The notes beneath the pieces are model-generated. The model was not told where the DNA came from and made no database searches. It worked only from the letters and a program-made list of their open reading frames with translations. The translations under genes and the position numbers were made by a program. A stretch of 64,000 bases of DNA from an uncultured Bacteroidales bacterium (GTDB taxonomy: Bacteria; Bacteroidota; Bacteroidia; Bacteroidales; SZUA-534), in contig CADASL010000004.1 in assembly GCA_902790595.1 (NCBI GenBank), forward strand, positions 62,001-126,000, given 5' to 3'. Positions 40,273-49,553 of this stretch are shown here, piece after piece. Position 1 is the stretch's first letter, and each line of letters opens with the position of its first letter.

Positions 40273-42354
40273 TTAAAACTCCCATCCCGCCATAATCGAA
40301 AAATTCCGGCCAGCCTCCGGCACATCAATAAGCCGGTAATAACTGGTGTGGTCATAATAGCGCTTATTCAGCAGATTATCAGCGTGAAGCGACAGGCTAA
40401 TGCTGCTTCCTGCAAAGCGAAAACGGTGGCTCGCCGACAGATTCAGCGTCCAATAGCCATCGGTTGGCTTTTCGGGCGGCACTATATTGTCTTGTTTCCC
40501 AACTATATGCACGTTCAGCCCGACAGAGCCCTCACCGTGCCGCTTGTGGCTGTACTTGAGCCCCGCATCGGTCGACCACGGCGTTGAGAACGGCAGCGTG
40601 TAGCCCTTTTTCGCGCCCGACAGCTGCTCGGCATACAGATACTCGCCTTTCAGTTCGGCATCAATGTGCCGCGTGATTTTGCAAGTGGTCTGACACTCAA
40701 CACCATAGCGCAAGACTTCGGCCTGCGTGTAATGGTACAGTTGCAGCCCTTCCTCGTATAACGACGTGGGGTTCAGATAGATATAGTTCGGAAAATAATT
40801 CACGTACGGCTCAATCTGAATGCTGGCCACCTTGTTGGCCCAATAGGCGCTCACGTCAAGTTGGTACGACACTTCGGGGTTGAGTTCGGCATTGCCGCGC
40901 TCGTAGCGGAAAATGTGATAGTTGATGCCGTCGGCGCCCAGCTCTTTCGGAATCGGTATGCGGAAACTCTTGCCCGCATTGGCTTTCAGCACCCAATCTG
41001 CAGCCTCGTAACTTGCTCCAACCGACCAAGTCAGATTGTTGAAAGTCAGGTCGGTATCGGCAGAGCGCTGTTTAAAAACCGAATCGGCGCCAACGGGCGT
41101 TTTGTACCAGTCGTTGTAACTGTGAATGTGCGTCTGCGCGAAATCGTAGCGCAAACCGGCATTAAGTTTCAGTTTGTCAGTCGGTTGCCACTTGTCAAGA
41201 AGATAGGCGCCGTAGCTCCCGGTTTCGAAATCGGGGATAATGAATCCCCAGCCTGTTCGTCTATTATGTTGATATTCAGTGTTGATTCCAGCATTTAAAT
41301 TGTGCTCCGCCAGCGCCATTTTCAGCCCGATGTTGGCCGTGTAGGTGCTCTTGTCGAAATGGCGCTCCATTGGGCCGTCGGGTTTCGGCATATAGCCGTG
41401 CGACACCGGTTCCGAGCACTCCTCGCGTCTGTTGTTCTGATAGGCAAGCGACACATCAATCGACAAAACGCTGTTGCGCCAACTGCTGTGACTCAACACT
41501 TTAAGATGGTTCACCCATTGATACGGCAAGTCAATGTCACGCTGCGAACGGTCGTAATCAATGTCGGACAATCGCACTTCAAGTCCGTGAGCGTTGGCAA
41601 AAAATCCGCTTTTTGCGTACGAGTCCGACACGCGCAGGTCGGTGTGAAAATTGTATCCGGCATAACCGAGCATCAAACTTCCATCGCGCTCAAGCCCGGC
41701 CGTATTGCGTAACCGCTGGTCTTTCAGCTTGATATAGTACGAGTAGTACTGAATGCTGTCGGTTGGCACGCGGTAGTCGCCATAGTTGATAATGGTGACG
41801 TTGGCGCGGCAGAAAAGCCTTCCGGCACGCAGTCCTAACTTGGCCGAGGCGCCCAATTGTCCGTTGTTGCTCTGTCCGAACAACTGCACCGCTCCACTCA
41901 AATTGTCGGTTGGTATGTGATTGGTATATAAGCATATAACACCGCCAATGGCATCGCTGCCATAGAGCAGAGCCGCCGGACCTTTTATCACCTCAACGCG
42001 GTCGATGGCAAACTGGTCAATCTCCAGACCGTGGTCATCGCCCCACTGCTGACCTTCGTGCTTTATGCCGTCTTCGGCCACAGCCATACGGTTAAAGCCC
42101 AGGCCGCGGATTGTCGGTTTCGACTGCCCCGAGCCAATGCTCATCGCCTTCACGCCCGGAATGCCTTGCAGCGTCTGCATCAGGCTGCCCGAGAAGTTCT
42201 GCTGAAGATAGTCGCGGCTCAACTGAATCGAAGGCAGAGTTGTGTTCGTCTGCACGGTGCGCACAGTATGTCCCGTAATGGTAACTTCCTCAATATCAAT
42301 CACTGTGTCGGTCATTGCACACAGCAACGCCGCAGCAGCAAGAAAATGTGTCAT
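40273..42354 (-). CDS. TonB-dependent outer-membrane receptor
   Basis: The start at 42354 yields 693 residues with a signal peptide, MTHFLAAAALLCAMT. A more distant ATG at 42423 would place a second hydrophobic stretch before it. The plug domain is recognisable: GSLMQTLQGIPGVKAMSIGSG, PTIRGLGFNRMAVAEDGI, HGLEIDQFAIDRVEVIKGPAALLYGSDAIGGVICL. It ends in SIMAGWEF, a typical C-terminal barrel strand. The stretch KHEGQQWGDDHGLEID is seen in receptors connected to metal uptake. With two His-rich lipoproteins and a Cys/His-rich small protein, uptake of zinc or a related metal is the best guess. Energy comes from TonB-ExbBD, not in the window. Confidence 0.85.
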   Translation of the reverse strand: MTHFLAAAALLCAMTDTVIDIEEVTITGHTVRTVQTNTTLPSIQLSRDYLQQNFSGSLMQTLQGIPGVKAMSIGSGQSKPTIRGLGFNRMAVAEDGIKHEGQQWGDDHGLEIDQFAIDRVEVIKGPAALLYGSDAIGGVICLYTNHIPTDNLSGAVQLFGQSNNGQLGASAKLGLRAGRLFCRANVTIINYGDYRVPTDSIQYYSYYIKLKDQRLRNTAGLERDGSLMLGYAGYNFHTDLRVSDSYAKSGFFANAHGLEVRLSDIDYDRSQRDIDLPYQWVNHLKVLSHSSWRNSVLSIDVSLAYQNNRREECSEPVSHGYMPKPDGPMERHFDKSTYTANIGLKMALAEHNLNAGINTEYQHNRRTGWGFIIPDFETGSYGAYLLDKWQPTDKLKLNAGLRYDFAQTHIHSYNDWYKTPVGADSVFKQRSADTDLTFNNLTWSVGASYEAADWVLKANAGKSFRIPIPKELGADGINYHIFRYERGNAELNPEVSYQLDVSAYWANKVASIQIEPYVNYFPNYIYLNPTSLYEEGLQLYHYTQAEVLRYGVECQTTCKITRHIDAELKGEYLYAEQLSGAKKGYTLPFSTPWSTDAGLKYSHKRHGEGSVGLNVHIVGKQDNIVPPEKPTDGYWTLNLSASHRFRFAGSSISLSLHADNLLNKRYYDHTSYYRLIDVPEAGRNFSIMAGWEF

Positions 42355-42456
42355 TAATCGGTTATTTGATTTAAACAAACTGATTATCAGCTCGATAAAC
42401 ATGCAGCAAACGAGAGCCTGCAATTCGGGCCAACAAAAAAATAGCGGGATGTTTGT

Positions 42457-42798
42457 TTAAATCGTAGGAGGGGCGCGTCCGCGAATGTGCCCGTATCTGT
42501 TGCAAGGAATGAGGCTGCACTCTGCGGTTTGGATGTATCTTGTTAATAATAAAAGCGATGCAATGGCAATCGACAGCGACATTGCGAAAGGCAACTGGCA
42601 CAGTTGGCAAATAATACAATTGCTATCGGTTAGCTGCAACTCAATCAAGTGCCCCGAGTGGCAAGCGTGGTGTGCGCACTGTTCGCACTCATAATCAGCG
42701 TGATACACCGGCTCGTGCGTGTGCACCGCCAGCACGGCAACGCGTGTCAGAAAAACTGCAAGCAGGAGCAGGGCCGATATGTTTCTACGCTGTTTCAT
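42457..42798 (-). CDS. Small Cys/His-rich membrane-associated protein
   Basis: The 113-residue product starts MKQRRNISALLLLAVFLTRVAVLAVHTHEP, a basic signal and membrane segment. A metal-binding-looking stretch follows: ECEQCAHHACHSGHLIELQL and CIICQLCQLPF, with six cysteines and many histidines. A second hydrophobic segment, AMSLSIAIASLLLL, comes next. It is the first gene of the minus-strand set that continues with the TonB-dependent receptor and two DUF4625 lipoproteins. It may bind or sense the transported metal, or act in its delivery. I do not recognise a named function. Confidence 0.65.
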   Translation of the reverse strand: MKQRRNISALLLLAVFLTRVAVLAVHTHEPVYHADYECEQCAHHACHSGHLIELQLTDSNCIICQLCQLPFAMSLSIAIASLLLLTRYIQTAECSLIPCNRYGHIRGRAPPTI

Positions 42799-42806
42799 TT
42801 GCGGGG

Positions 42807-42814
42807 CAAATATA
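42807..42814 (-). promoter_or_regulatory. Candidate -7 box upstream of the metal-uptake-like set
   Basis: The minus strand reads TATATTTG, a full match to TAnnTTTG, 8 bases before the ATG at 42798. A transcript would have almost no leader. No -33 element at the usual distance was found, so confidence is low. Confidence 0.3.
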
Positions 42815-42823
42815 TAGCGATTT

Positions 42824-45193
42824 TCAAATCCTCACACCCATAATCACCACATCGTCGGTTTGGTTGCCGACAGGGCCGCGCCACTCCTCAAACACGACAT
42901 TCAATATTTTTTTCTGCTCGGCCATTGGTTGCTCGTGGATTTCGAGCAGCAAATCGCGCAAGCGGCGGCTCATAAATTTTTTGCCTGTTTCCGCACCGAA
43001 CTGGTCCTGAAATCCGTCGGAGAAGGTGTAGATGCAATCGCCGCGCTGAATGTCGATGGTGGTGCAGGTGAACGGGTCGAGGCACTCGTGGATTCCGACT
43101 GGCATACGGTCGGCTTTGAGCGTCTGAACCTCGTTGCCGCGAATAAGCACAAGCGGGTTGTTGGCTCCGGCATACGACAGTTTCATCAGTTTCTCGTTCA
43201 CAACGTATGCCGCCACATCCATACCGTCGCGGCTGCGGTCGCTGGTGTCGACTTGCGCTGTGGGGTGCTCGGCATCGTGCAGGGCGGTGTGGACGTCGGA
43301 CCGCTGGCGCAGGTTGGTGATTATGGCCTCGCGCAGGTGATTCAGAATCACATCAGGGCTAACGTTCTGTTCCACAATATAATTCAAATTGGCCATACCG
43401 AGCACGCTCATAAATCCTCCAGGCACGCCGTGGCCCGTGCAGTCGGCTACAATGCTGACTTTGTTGTCGCCAAACTGGCCCACCCAGTAGTAATCGCCGC
43501 TGACCACGTTGCGCGGTTTGTAAAGCACAAAGTAATCGGGGAAAATGCTGGCGATTGTCTTCGATGGCGTGAGCAGTGAGCGCTGGATGCGGCGGGCGTA
43601 GTTGATGCTGTCGTGAATCTCCTCGCTCTGCTCTTTGATTTTTTCGGCTTGCGCCTGAATCTCCTCATTCTGCGCTATAATCTCGTCGTTTTGTGCAAGA
43701 ATCTCATCGTTCTGCGCCTGAATCTCCTCAGCCTGTTCGGCCAGAATGGCGTTCTTCTCTGCAAGCTCGGCATTGGCTTTGTGCTTGATATGCAGCACTC
43801 TGGCAATGTAGAATATCAGCAGCACGAACAGCCCCAAGCCGCCAATAAGCGAGATGTTGACAATGCGCATCCGTCGGCGCTCGGCGGCGTGCAGTTTTGC
43901 ATCGTTCTCGCGCTTCATCTCCTCAATCATCCGCGTGCGCTCAACCTCGGCGTTTTTTATTGAGTTGAGGGCGTTCTCGTTGACTTGCTCCGACTTGTAT
44001 TGGTCGTATTTTTCATAGTGGGCCAGAGCGTTTTTGTAGTCCTCAAGGAGCAGATAGACTTCGTAAAGACGCCGGTGATAGGTTTTCTTGTCGGCAGCCG
44101 GGCTGTCATCGTCAAAAAACTTCTCCAGTTTCAGCAAGATTGCCAGCGCGTCATCGTATCTGTGAAAAAACACAAGATAGTCGGCGTAAGTGTACCGGTC
44201 GAGGAGGTAGCTGAAAGGGTCGCCTACCTTCAGATTATAGTTGCCCACTTTCTTAATATATATGTAGCAGCTATCGGCGTAAACGCTTTTGCCCGTGTAG
44301 TTTGCCAATTGAATGTAAGCCTTGGCAAGGTCGGTGTATGCCCAATATTTTATTGTGATAAAATTCTCATTGTCAGTATTTTTTGTTTCGAACAGATAAA
44401 TTGATTTTTTCAGATTCTCGATGGCGCTGGTTATCAGGGTGTCCGATTTTTTCGAGAGCAGCTGGCCAATACAGCGGTAGTATGTGGCCATATCCAGGGT
44501 ATCGTTCATAAGAGTGGCGAACGCCAAGGCCTTCTGGTAGTTTTCTTCGGCGTTGGCATACAGTTTCATATGCGTGTACACATCGCCTAAATCCTTGTAT
44601 GTCTGGCAAATGCCTGCCGTGTCTTGCAGTGTGATGTAGATGTTGAGCGCCCGATTGAAATAGAGAAAAATGCTGTCGGGTACGTTCAAATCCTCGTAGC
44701 AGAGTCCCGCGCCAAGGCAGGCTTGCGCAACGTATTTGTTTTTTGAGGTGTCGTTGTACACGTGCATCGCCTTTAGAGTGTAATCCAGCGCATCGCGCGC
44801 GTCGTCTTTTATGTAATACGCGTAGCCGAGTTCGTAGTAATCGCAGGAAATTAGCTCTGAATCAGTTGGTTGGCAGTATTCCAGCGAGAGCGCGGCATAT
44901 TTCATTATGGTGTCGATGTTGTCGGAGGCAATTGCCATCCTGCAGTACTCCTTTGCTTTTTCAATGTCGGGCTCGCGTTTTTTTATTACAACGAGCTTAT
45001 TGTTGAGATTGGGCTGCTCTGTCTCGGCAAGATTGGCGGTGTCAAGGTCTTCGCTCTGACTATAAGCAATTTGCGACAGCATAAACAAAACCGCTGCTGC
45101 AAAAAAAACTGTAAACCGCGACAGTGTGTGCCGTGTGGTTTTGCCACAATTGTTTTCAAAATTGCTCATATCAAATTGGTTTTCAACCGTCAA
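42824..45193 (-). CDS. TPR membrane protein with SpoIIE-type (PP2C) serine phosphatase domain
   Basis: The 789-residue protein has a signal-like segment (FTVFFAAAVLFMLSQIAYSQ), TPR-like helical repeats up to about residue 430, and a single membrane helix (NISLIGGLGLFVLLIFYIA, near 450). A coiled coil with repeated EI-AQN blocks follows, then a PP2C-like domain. The latter shows NVVSGDYYWVGQFGDNKVSIVADCTGHGVPGGFMSVLGM, with the aspartates for manganese binding, and CIYTFSDGFQDQFG. The C-terminus DDVVIMGVRI is shared with the next protein. The TPR part is outside and the phosphatase inside, so it likely relays an envelope signal to a phosphorylated target. An alternative ATG at 45169 is possible. 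Confidence 0.85.
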   Translation of the reverse strand: MTVENQFDMSNFENNCGKTTRHTLSRFTVFFAAAVLFMLSQIAYSQSEDLDTANLAETEQPNLNNKLVVIKKREPDIEKAKEYCRMAIASDNIDTIMKYAALSLEYCQPTDSELISCDYYELGYAYYIKDDARDALDYTLKAMHVYNDTSKNKYVAQACLGAGLCYEDLNVPDSIFLYFNRALNIYITLQDTAGICQTYKDLGDVYTHMKLYANAEENYQKALAFATLMNDTLDMATYYRCIGQLLSKKSDTLITSAIENLKKSIYLFETKNTDNENFITIKYWAYTDLAKAYIQLANYTGKSVYADSCYIYIKKVGNYNLKVGDPFSYLLDRYTYADYLVFFHRYDDALAILLKLEKFFDDDSPAADKKTYHRRLYEVYLLLEDYKNALAHYEKYDQYKSEQVNENALNSIKNAEVERTRMIEEMKRENDAKLHAAERRRMRIVNISLIGGLGLFVLLIFYIARVLHIKHKANAELAEKNAILAEQAEEIQAQNDEILAQNDEIIAQNEEIQAQAEKIKEQSEEIHDSINYARRIQRSLLTPSKTIASIFPDYFVLYKPRNVVSGDYYWVGQFGDNKVSIVADCTGHGVPGGFMSVLGMANLNYIVEQNVSPDVILNHLREAIITNLRQRSDVHTALHDAEHPTAQVDTSDRSRDGMDVAAYVVNEKLMKLSYAGANNPLVLIRGNEVQTLKADRMPVGIHECLDPFTCTTIDIQRGDCIYTFSDGFQDQFGAETGKKFMSRRLRDLLLEIHEQPMAEQKKILNVVFEEWRGPVGNQTDDVVIMGVRI

Positions 45194-45230
45194 TATTTCT
45201 ATTGGCTACTTCCTGCGCACAGGAGTAATA

Positions 45231-45238
45231 CAAATTTA
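45231..45238 (-). promoter_or_regulatory. Candidate -7 box of the first TPR-phosphatase gene
   Basis: The minus strand reads TAAATTTG, matching TAnnTTTG, 37 bases upstream of the start at 45193. A fitting -33 element was not found. Confidence 0.35.
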
Positions 45239-45310
45239 TGTAATTTCAATTAAAAATTATACGCAAGGTTGAAAAAGTTGGGATTCGGGCTTTGGTTTGC
45301 GTTTTTTCAA

Positions 45311-47527
45311 TCAAATCCTCACGCCCATAATCACCACGTCGTCGGTTTGGTTTTCGGCCGGACCGCGCCACTCCTTAAAGATGAGGTTCAGCAATTCGCG
45401 TTGCTCGTCCATTGTGCGATTGTGGATTTCGAGAAGTAGGTCGAGCAGGCGGCCTTTTTGGAATTTTATGGATGTCTCGTAGTTGAACTGGTCTTGGAAA
45501 CCGTCGGAATAGGTGTAGAGGCAGTCACCTTTGCGCAGCTTCATTGTAACGGTCTTGAACGGCCTCATATCTATGGCGATACCTACCGGCATACGGTCGG
45601 GGTTGATGACCTGCACCTTGTTGTCGCGGATGAGCACCAACGGAGTGTTGGCCCCGGCAAACGAGAGCGTCATCGTCTTTTCGTTCACCACATAAACCGC
45701 CGCATCCATACCATCAAGCACTTGGGCGGTCAGTTTCTCGGGCGTTTCCTCGCTTTGGCGGAGGTTATGCGTTATCGCTTCGCGCAGTTTGTTGAGGATG
45801 GCGTCGGGGGTAATGTCCTGGCTTACAATATAATTCAAGTTCGTCATTCCCAGCACGCTCATAAAGCCGCCCGGCACGCCGTGGCCTGTGCAGTCGGCAA
45901 TAATGCAAACTTTGTTGTCGCCAAACTGGCCAACCCAGTAGAAGTCGCCACTCACCACGTTGCACGGTTTGTAGAGCAGAAAATAGTCGGGGAAGACTTT
46001 GCCGATGGCCTCTTCGGGTGTGAGCAGGGCCCGCTGGATTCGCCGCGCGTAGTTGATGCTGGCGCGAATCTCTTTGCTCTGCTGCTCAATGTGGTCGCGC
46101 TGCGTCTCAATCTCCTCTTTTTGCTCAATAAGGAGTGTGTTTTTTTGAGTGAGCTCCGCGTTTGCTTTCTTCTTGAATTTCAGTACTCTGGAGATGTAGA
46201 ACACCAATAGCGAAATCAAGAACAATCCGCCGATGAGCGAGAAAATGGCGATTTGCATCTGCCGCTTTTCGGCGTTATGGATTTGCATATCTTTCTCGCG
46301 CTCAACCTTTTCAATCGTCACGGCCTGCTGCGTTTTGGCGTCCGAAAGAGCTGCCATTGTGCTGTCGTTCAGGTTTTTCCACCCATACTCGCGTTGCTTT
46401 TCCGAATGTTCGTAGGCCCGTTTGTAGTCGCCGAGCAGAAGGCAAACCTCCTTAAACCGGCGGTGGTAGTCCTCGTAAGCCGCTGGCGCCGTCTCGTTGT
46501 TGAAGCTGTTCCCCAGGCTCGTCATAAAGATTCTCGCCTCGTCGTACCGCTTGTAAAAAATCATATAATCGACATAGACGTAGTAGAACTTGCGGAATTC
46601 GGCTGTCGGGGCGTTTTTGATGAAATATTTCTCGGCTTTCTGATGATAGTTGTAGCTGCTGTCGGCATATTCAGTCTTGCCGGTTTTTTGTGCAAGTTTG
46701 ATGTAAATCGATGAAAATATGCGATATACGTAGAACCGTGTGTACGAGTCGTCGGCCTCGAAAATGCCGGCGGCTTTTTTAAGGTAACCGGTTGCGGTCA
46801 GCATTTCTCTGACCGAGCTATTCTCTTGCTCGTCAACCGATTGCGCGAGTAGAAACAGGTCGTAGCCGTATTCGTGGCTGCTTTTCCGCAGCGAGTCAAT
46901 TCCGAGAGTTCTTTTGAAATAGTCCTCCGCCTCTTTGAACAGTTTTTTGTTGAGGTATATTTCGCCCAAATGCCGATAGCAGTCAACCAAGAGAATCGTG
47001 TCGTTAATCTTCTTGCTGATATCCAGCGCTTTATCCATATAATGTGTCGCGCTGTCGATGTCATTCAAATCATCGAAAACGAGCGCCAGCCTCTGATATG
47101 TTTTTGCCATCATCTTTGAATCGTCGAGCTTCGACGAATATTTGATGGATTTCTGATGGAAAAGCAGTGCGTTTTTGAACGCCTCGTCTTTGTGGTACGA
47201 TTCGGCTATAGCATAATAATTGTTTGCAAATAACGAATAATCAGTGTATTGGCAGTATTCCAGCGAGAGCAGTGCGTATTTTTGAATGGTGTCAGAAATC
47301 TCGGCCGCCATTGCTATCTCGTAGAAATACTTGGCTTTAACGCTATCGGGACTGTCAGGCTTGATGAACGACAGAAGGCTGTCGATTTTTGTTTGGTGCG
47401 GATCGACGTAAACCTCTGGTTTTATTGCCAAATTATCTTCTTGGGAATAAGCGATTTGTGGCTGTGCGAACAATGCCGCAGCCAATAAAACAATAAGGTT
47501 TATCGATGTTAGGTAGCCCCCCCTCAT
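45311..47527 (-). CDS. TPR membrane protein with SpoIIE-type (PP2C) serine phosphatase domain, paralogue
   Basis: The 738-residue product has the same build as its neighbour: signal (INLIVLLAAALFAQPQIAYSQ), TPR-like repeats, a membrane helix (QIAIFSLIGGLFLISLLVFYISRV, near residue 425), and a coiled coil (LLIEQKEEIETQRDHIEQQSKEI) with fewer repeats. The phosphatase domain carries NVVSGDFYWVGQFGDNKVCIIADCTGHGVPGGFM and CLYTYSDGFQDQF. Key acidic residues are intact. The TPR parts have diverged much more than the phosphatase parts, which suggests different signals and a common kind of target. It precedes the first phosphatase gene on the minus strand, with a gap of 117 bases. Confidence 0.85.
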   Translation of the reverse strand: MRGGYLTSINLIVLLAAALFAQPQIAYSQEDNLAIKPEVYVDPHQTKIDSLLSFIKPDSPDSVKAKYFYEIAMAAEISDTIQKYALLSLEYCQYTDYSLFANNYYAIAESYHKDEAFKNALLFHQKSIKYSSKLDDSKMMAKTYQRLALVFDDLNDIDSATHYMDKALDISKKINDTILLVDCYRHLGEIYLNKKLFKEAEDYFKRTLGIDSLRKSSHEYGYDLFLLAQSVDEQENSSVREMLTATGYLKKAAGIFEADDSYTRFYVYRIFSSIYIKLAQKTGKTEYADSSYNYHQKAEKYFIKNAPTAEFRKFYYVYVDYMIFYKRYDEARIFMTSLGNSFNNETAPAAYEDYHRRFKEVCLLLGDYKRAYEHSEKQREYGWKNLNDSTMAALSDAKTQQAVTIEKVEREKDMQIHNAEKRQMQIAIFSLIGGLFLISLLVFYISRVLKFKKKANAELTQKNTLLIEQKEEIETQRDHIEQQSKEIRASINYARRIQRALLTPEEAIGKVFPDYFLLYKPCNVVSGDFYWVGQFGDNKVCIIADCTGHGVPGGFMSVLGMTNLNYIVSQDITPDAILNKLREAITHNLRQSEETPEKLTAQVLDGMDAAVYVVNEKTMTLSFAGANTPLVLIRDNKVQVINPDRMPVGIAIDMRPFKTVTMKLRKGDCLYTYSDGFQDQFNYETSIKFQKGRLLDLLLEIHNRTMDEQRELLNLIFKEWRGPAENQTDDVVIMGVRI

Positions 47528-47637
47528 AATTGTGGCCTAAAAATAAACATTTTTAGGTATGTAGCAACCTAATCTTCAACCTTTTGTTTAACCAATCGAA
47601 ATGGTAGGTTTTTACTGGATTTCGGACCGCCAAACTC

Positions 47638-49536
47638 TCAGTTTTTTTGGTCTTCCTCAATCATTTTCAGCAGTTCTTGCGGCGCCACAGCCTCGTCAAC
47701 GCCGCGTTTTACAAGCGTTTTGCCTTTGTACAGGTTCACCTTGCCGGGACCAGCACCAACGTAGCCGTAATCAGCATCGGCCATCTCGCCAGGGCCGTTC
47801 ACAATGCAGCCCATCACGGCAATTTTCAGGCCGGTCAGGTGCGCCGTGGCTTTCTTCACTTCGGCCAGGCCTTTCTCAATATTGTAGAGTGTGCGGCCGC
47901 ACGACGGGCACGATATGTACTCGGTGCGGGTGTAGCGGGCGCGCGCCGATTGCAGAATGGCGAAAGCTGTGTCGGTAACCGTTTTGACGTTGATGCGCGC
48001 GAAATTGCTCAGCCACAGGCCGTTGGCCATTCCATCAATGAAGAACAAACCATTGTCAGCCGCAGCTTTCAGCTGAAACTGCGCCACATCGGGTTCCTTG
48101 TAGATGCTGCTCACCACAACCGGCAGGTTTACGCCGTTGGCAATCAGCTTGTTGAAAATGGCACGCTGCTCGGCCGCTTGATTCACGCACATTGAGCACG
48201 CAATGAGCACGACGGTCGGGTCCGATTTCAGCACCGCCATTGCTTCGGGCGTCAGTGTGCCGAGGCTCACCATCACCCAGTTGCGCTTGTCTGATTTGTA
48301 TTTTGCTGACAAATAGGTATTTAATCCATAAAGCGGTTCAAAATTGCTGTCTTTTATCCAGACTTTGTAGTCGATTAATAGCGAAATATTTTTAGTCTTG
48401 AAGTCTGGCAAATCCATTTCGGGTGCACCAAAATACAGAACATCAGGCGATTGCTTGCCGCCAGTGATGGTCATAGTATTCAGGTCGAAAGTGATGTCGA
48501 GCGATTGCAAGGTTTCCATCGAAAGGTCGGGCAAGTCGCAGATTACCAGCGGCTTGGTGTTGTCGAATGATGGATTTAGACTAGTGTCACGCTTGCTGAA
48601 ACAGAACGGGTCGAAAGCCAGCGGCTCGTTGTAGTTGATTTTCACGTTCTTGTTTGGGCCGGCAAAGTAATCGGCAAGCATCTGTGCGGGCGGTATTTCG
48701 CTGGCCGGACTGCCGGTGAGCGACACGCGGATAGTGTCGCCAATGCCGTCGGCAAGTAACGTTCCAATGCCCACAGCCGATTTGATTATGCCGTCGGTTC
48801 CGGCACCAGCTTCGGTCACGCCCAAATGGATTGGAAAACTCATCTTTTCTGCGGCCATCTGCTTGACAAGCAGGCGGTAAGCCTGCACCATTACCACCGT
48901 GTTGCTCGACTTGAGCGAAACGGCAACATTCTGAAAATCATATTTTTGGCAGACGCGCAGAAATTCCATCGTTGCTTCAACCATTCCGGCCGGGGTATCG
49001 CCGTAGCGCGACATTATGCGGTCCGACAGCGAGCCGTGATTAGTGCCTATACGCAGTGCCGTGCCGTGTTCTTTGCAGATATTCAGTAGTTTAAGCAGCC
49101 GCGCGTCGAGTTTTTCCAGTTCAGCTTGATACTCTTCGTCGGTAAATTCAAGCGTGGTGAAAGTGGCGCGTTTCTCAAGATAGTTGCCGGGGTTAATACG
49201 CACTTTGTCAACAAATTGCGCAGCAATATCGGCCAACTGCGCATTGAAGTGCACATCGGCCACAATGGGTTTTGTGTAGCCTTTCGCCACCAGTTCGTTT
49301 TTAATATCGCGCAAGGCGTAGGCGTCTTTCTCATCAATAGCCGTAAAACGCACCAATTCGGCGCCCGCATCAAAAATCTCAATTGCTTGGCGCACAGATG
49401 CTTCCACATCGTGAGTTGGCGTGTTGGCCATTGATTGCACACGAATGGGATTGGTGCCGCCCATTTGCAAATTTCCTATCGTAATAGAATGAGTATCAAA
49501 ACGTTTGTCGATAAACGACAAGTTAACAATGTCCAT
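47638..49536 (-). CDS. ispG: 4-hydroxy-3-methylbut-2-enyl diphosphate synthase, long form
   Basis: The 632-residue product matches IspG (GcpE), the next-to-last step of the MEP isoprenoid pathway. The N-terminal TIM-barrel part has NPIRVQSMANTPTHDVEAS, ADVHFNAQLADIAAQFVDKVRINPGNYL and SLKSSNTVVMVQAYRLLV. The C-terminal part has the iron-sulfur cysteines in SCPSCGRTLYNIEK and VMGCIVNGPGEMADADYGYVG. About 250 extra residues lie in between, the large insertion known from the plant and Bacteroidota/Chlamydia-type enzyme. It also supplies undecaprenyl phosphate, the glycan carrier. It is the last gene of a set with riboflavin synthase, 17 bases after the middle gene. Confidence 0.95.
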   Translation of the reverse strand: MDIVNLSFIDKRFDTHSITIGNLQMGGTNPIRVQSMANTPTHDVEASVRQAIEIFDAGAELVRFTAIDEKDAYALRDIKNELVAKGYTKPIVADVHFNAQLADIAAQFVDKVRINPGNYLEKRATFTTLEFTDEEYQAELEKLDARLLKLLNICKEHGTALRIGTNHGSLSDRIMSRYGDTPAGMVEATMEFLRVCQKYDFQNVAVSLKSSNTVVMVQAYRLLVKQMAAEKMSFPIHLGVTEAGAGTDGIIKSAVGIGTLLADGIGDTIRVSLTGSPASEIPPAQMLADYFAGPNKNVKINYNEPLAFDPFCFSKRDTSLNPSFDNTKPLVICDLPDLSMETLQSLDITFDLNTMTITGGKQSPDVLYFGAPEMDLPDFKTKNISLLIDYKVWIKDSNFEPLYGLNTYLSAKYKSDKRNWVMVSLGTLTPEAMAVLKSDPTVVLIACSMCVNQAAEQRAIFNKLIANGVNLPVVVSSIYKEPDVAQFQLKAAADNGLFFIDGMANGLWLSNFARINVKTVTDTAFAILQSARARYTRTEYISCPSCGRTLYNIEKGLAEVKKATAHLTGLKIAVMGCIVNGPGEMADADYGYVGAGPGKVNLYKGKTLVKRGVDEAVAPQELLKMIEEDQKN

Positions 49537-49553
49537 TTAAATAATTTTTGGTG

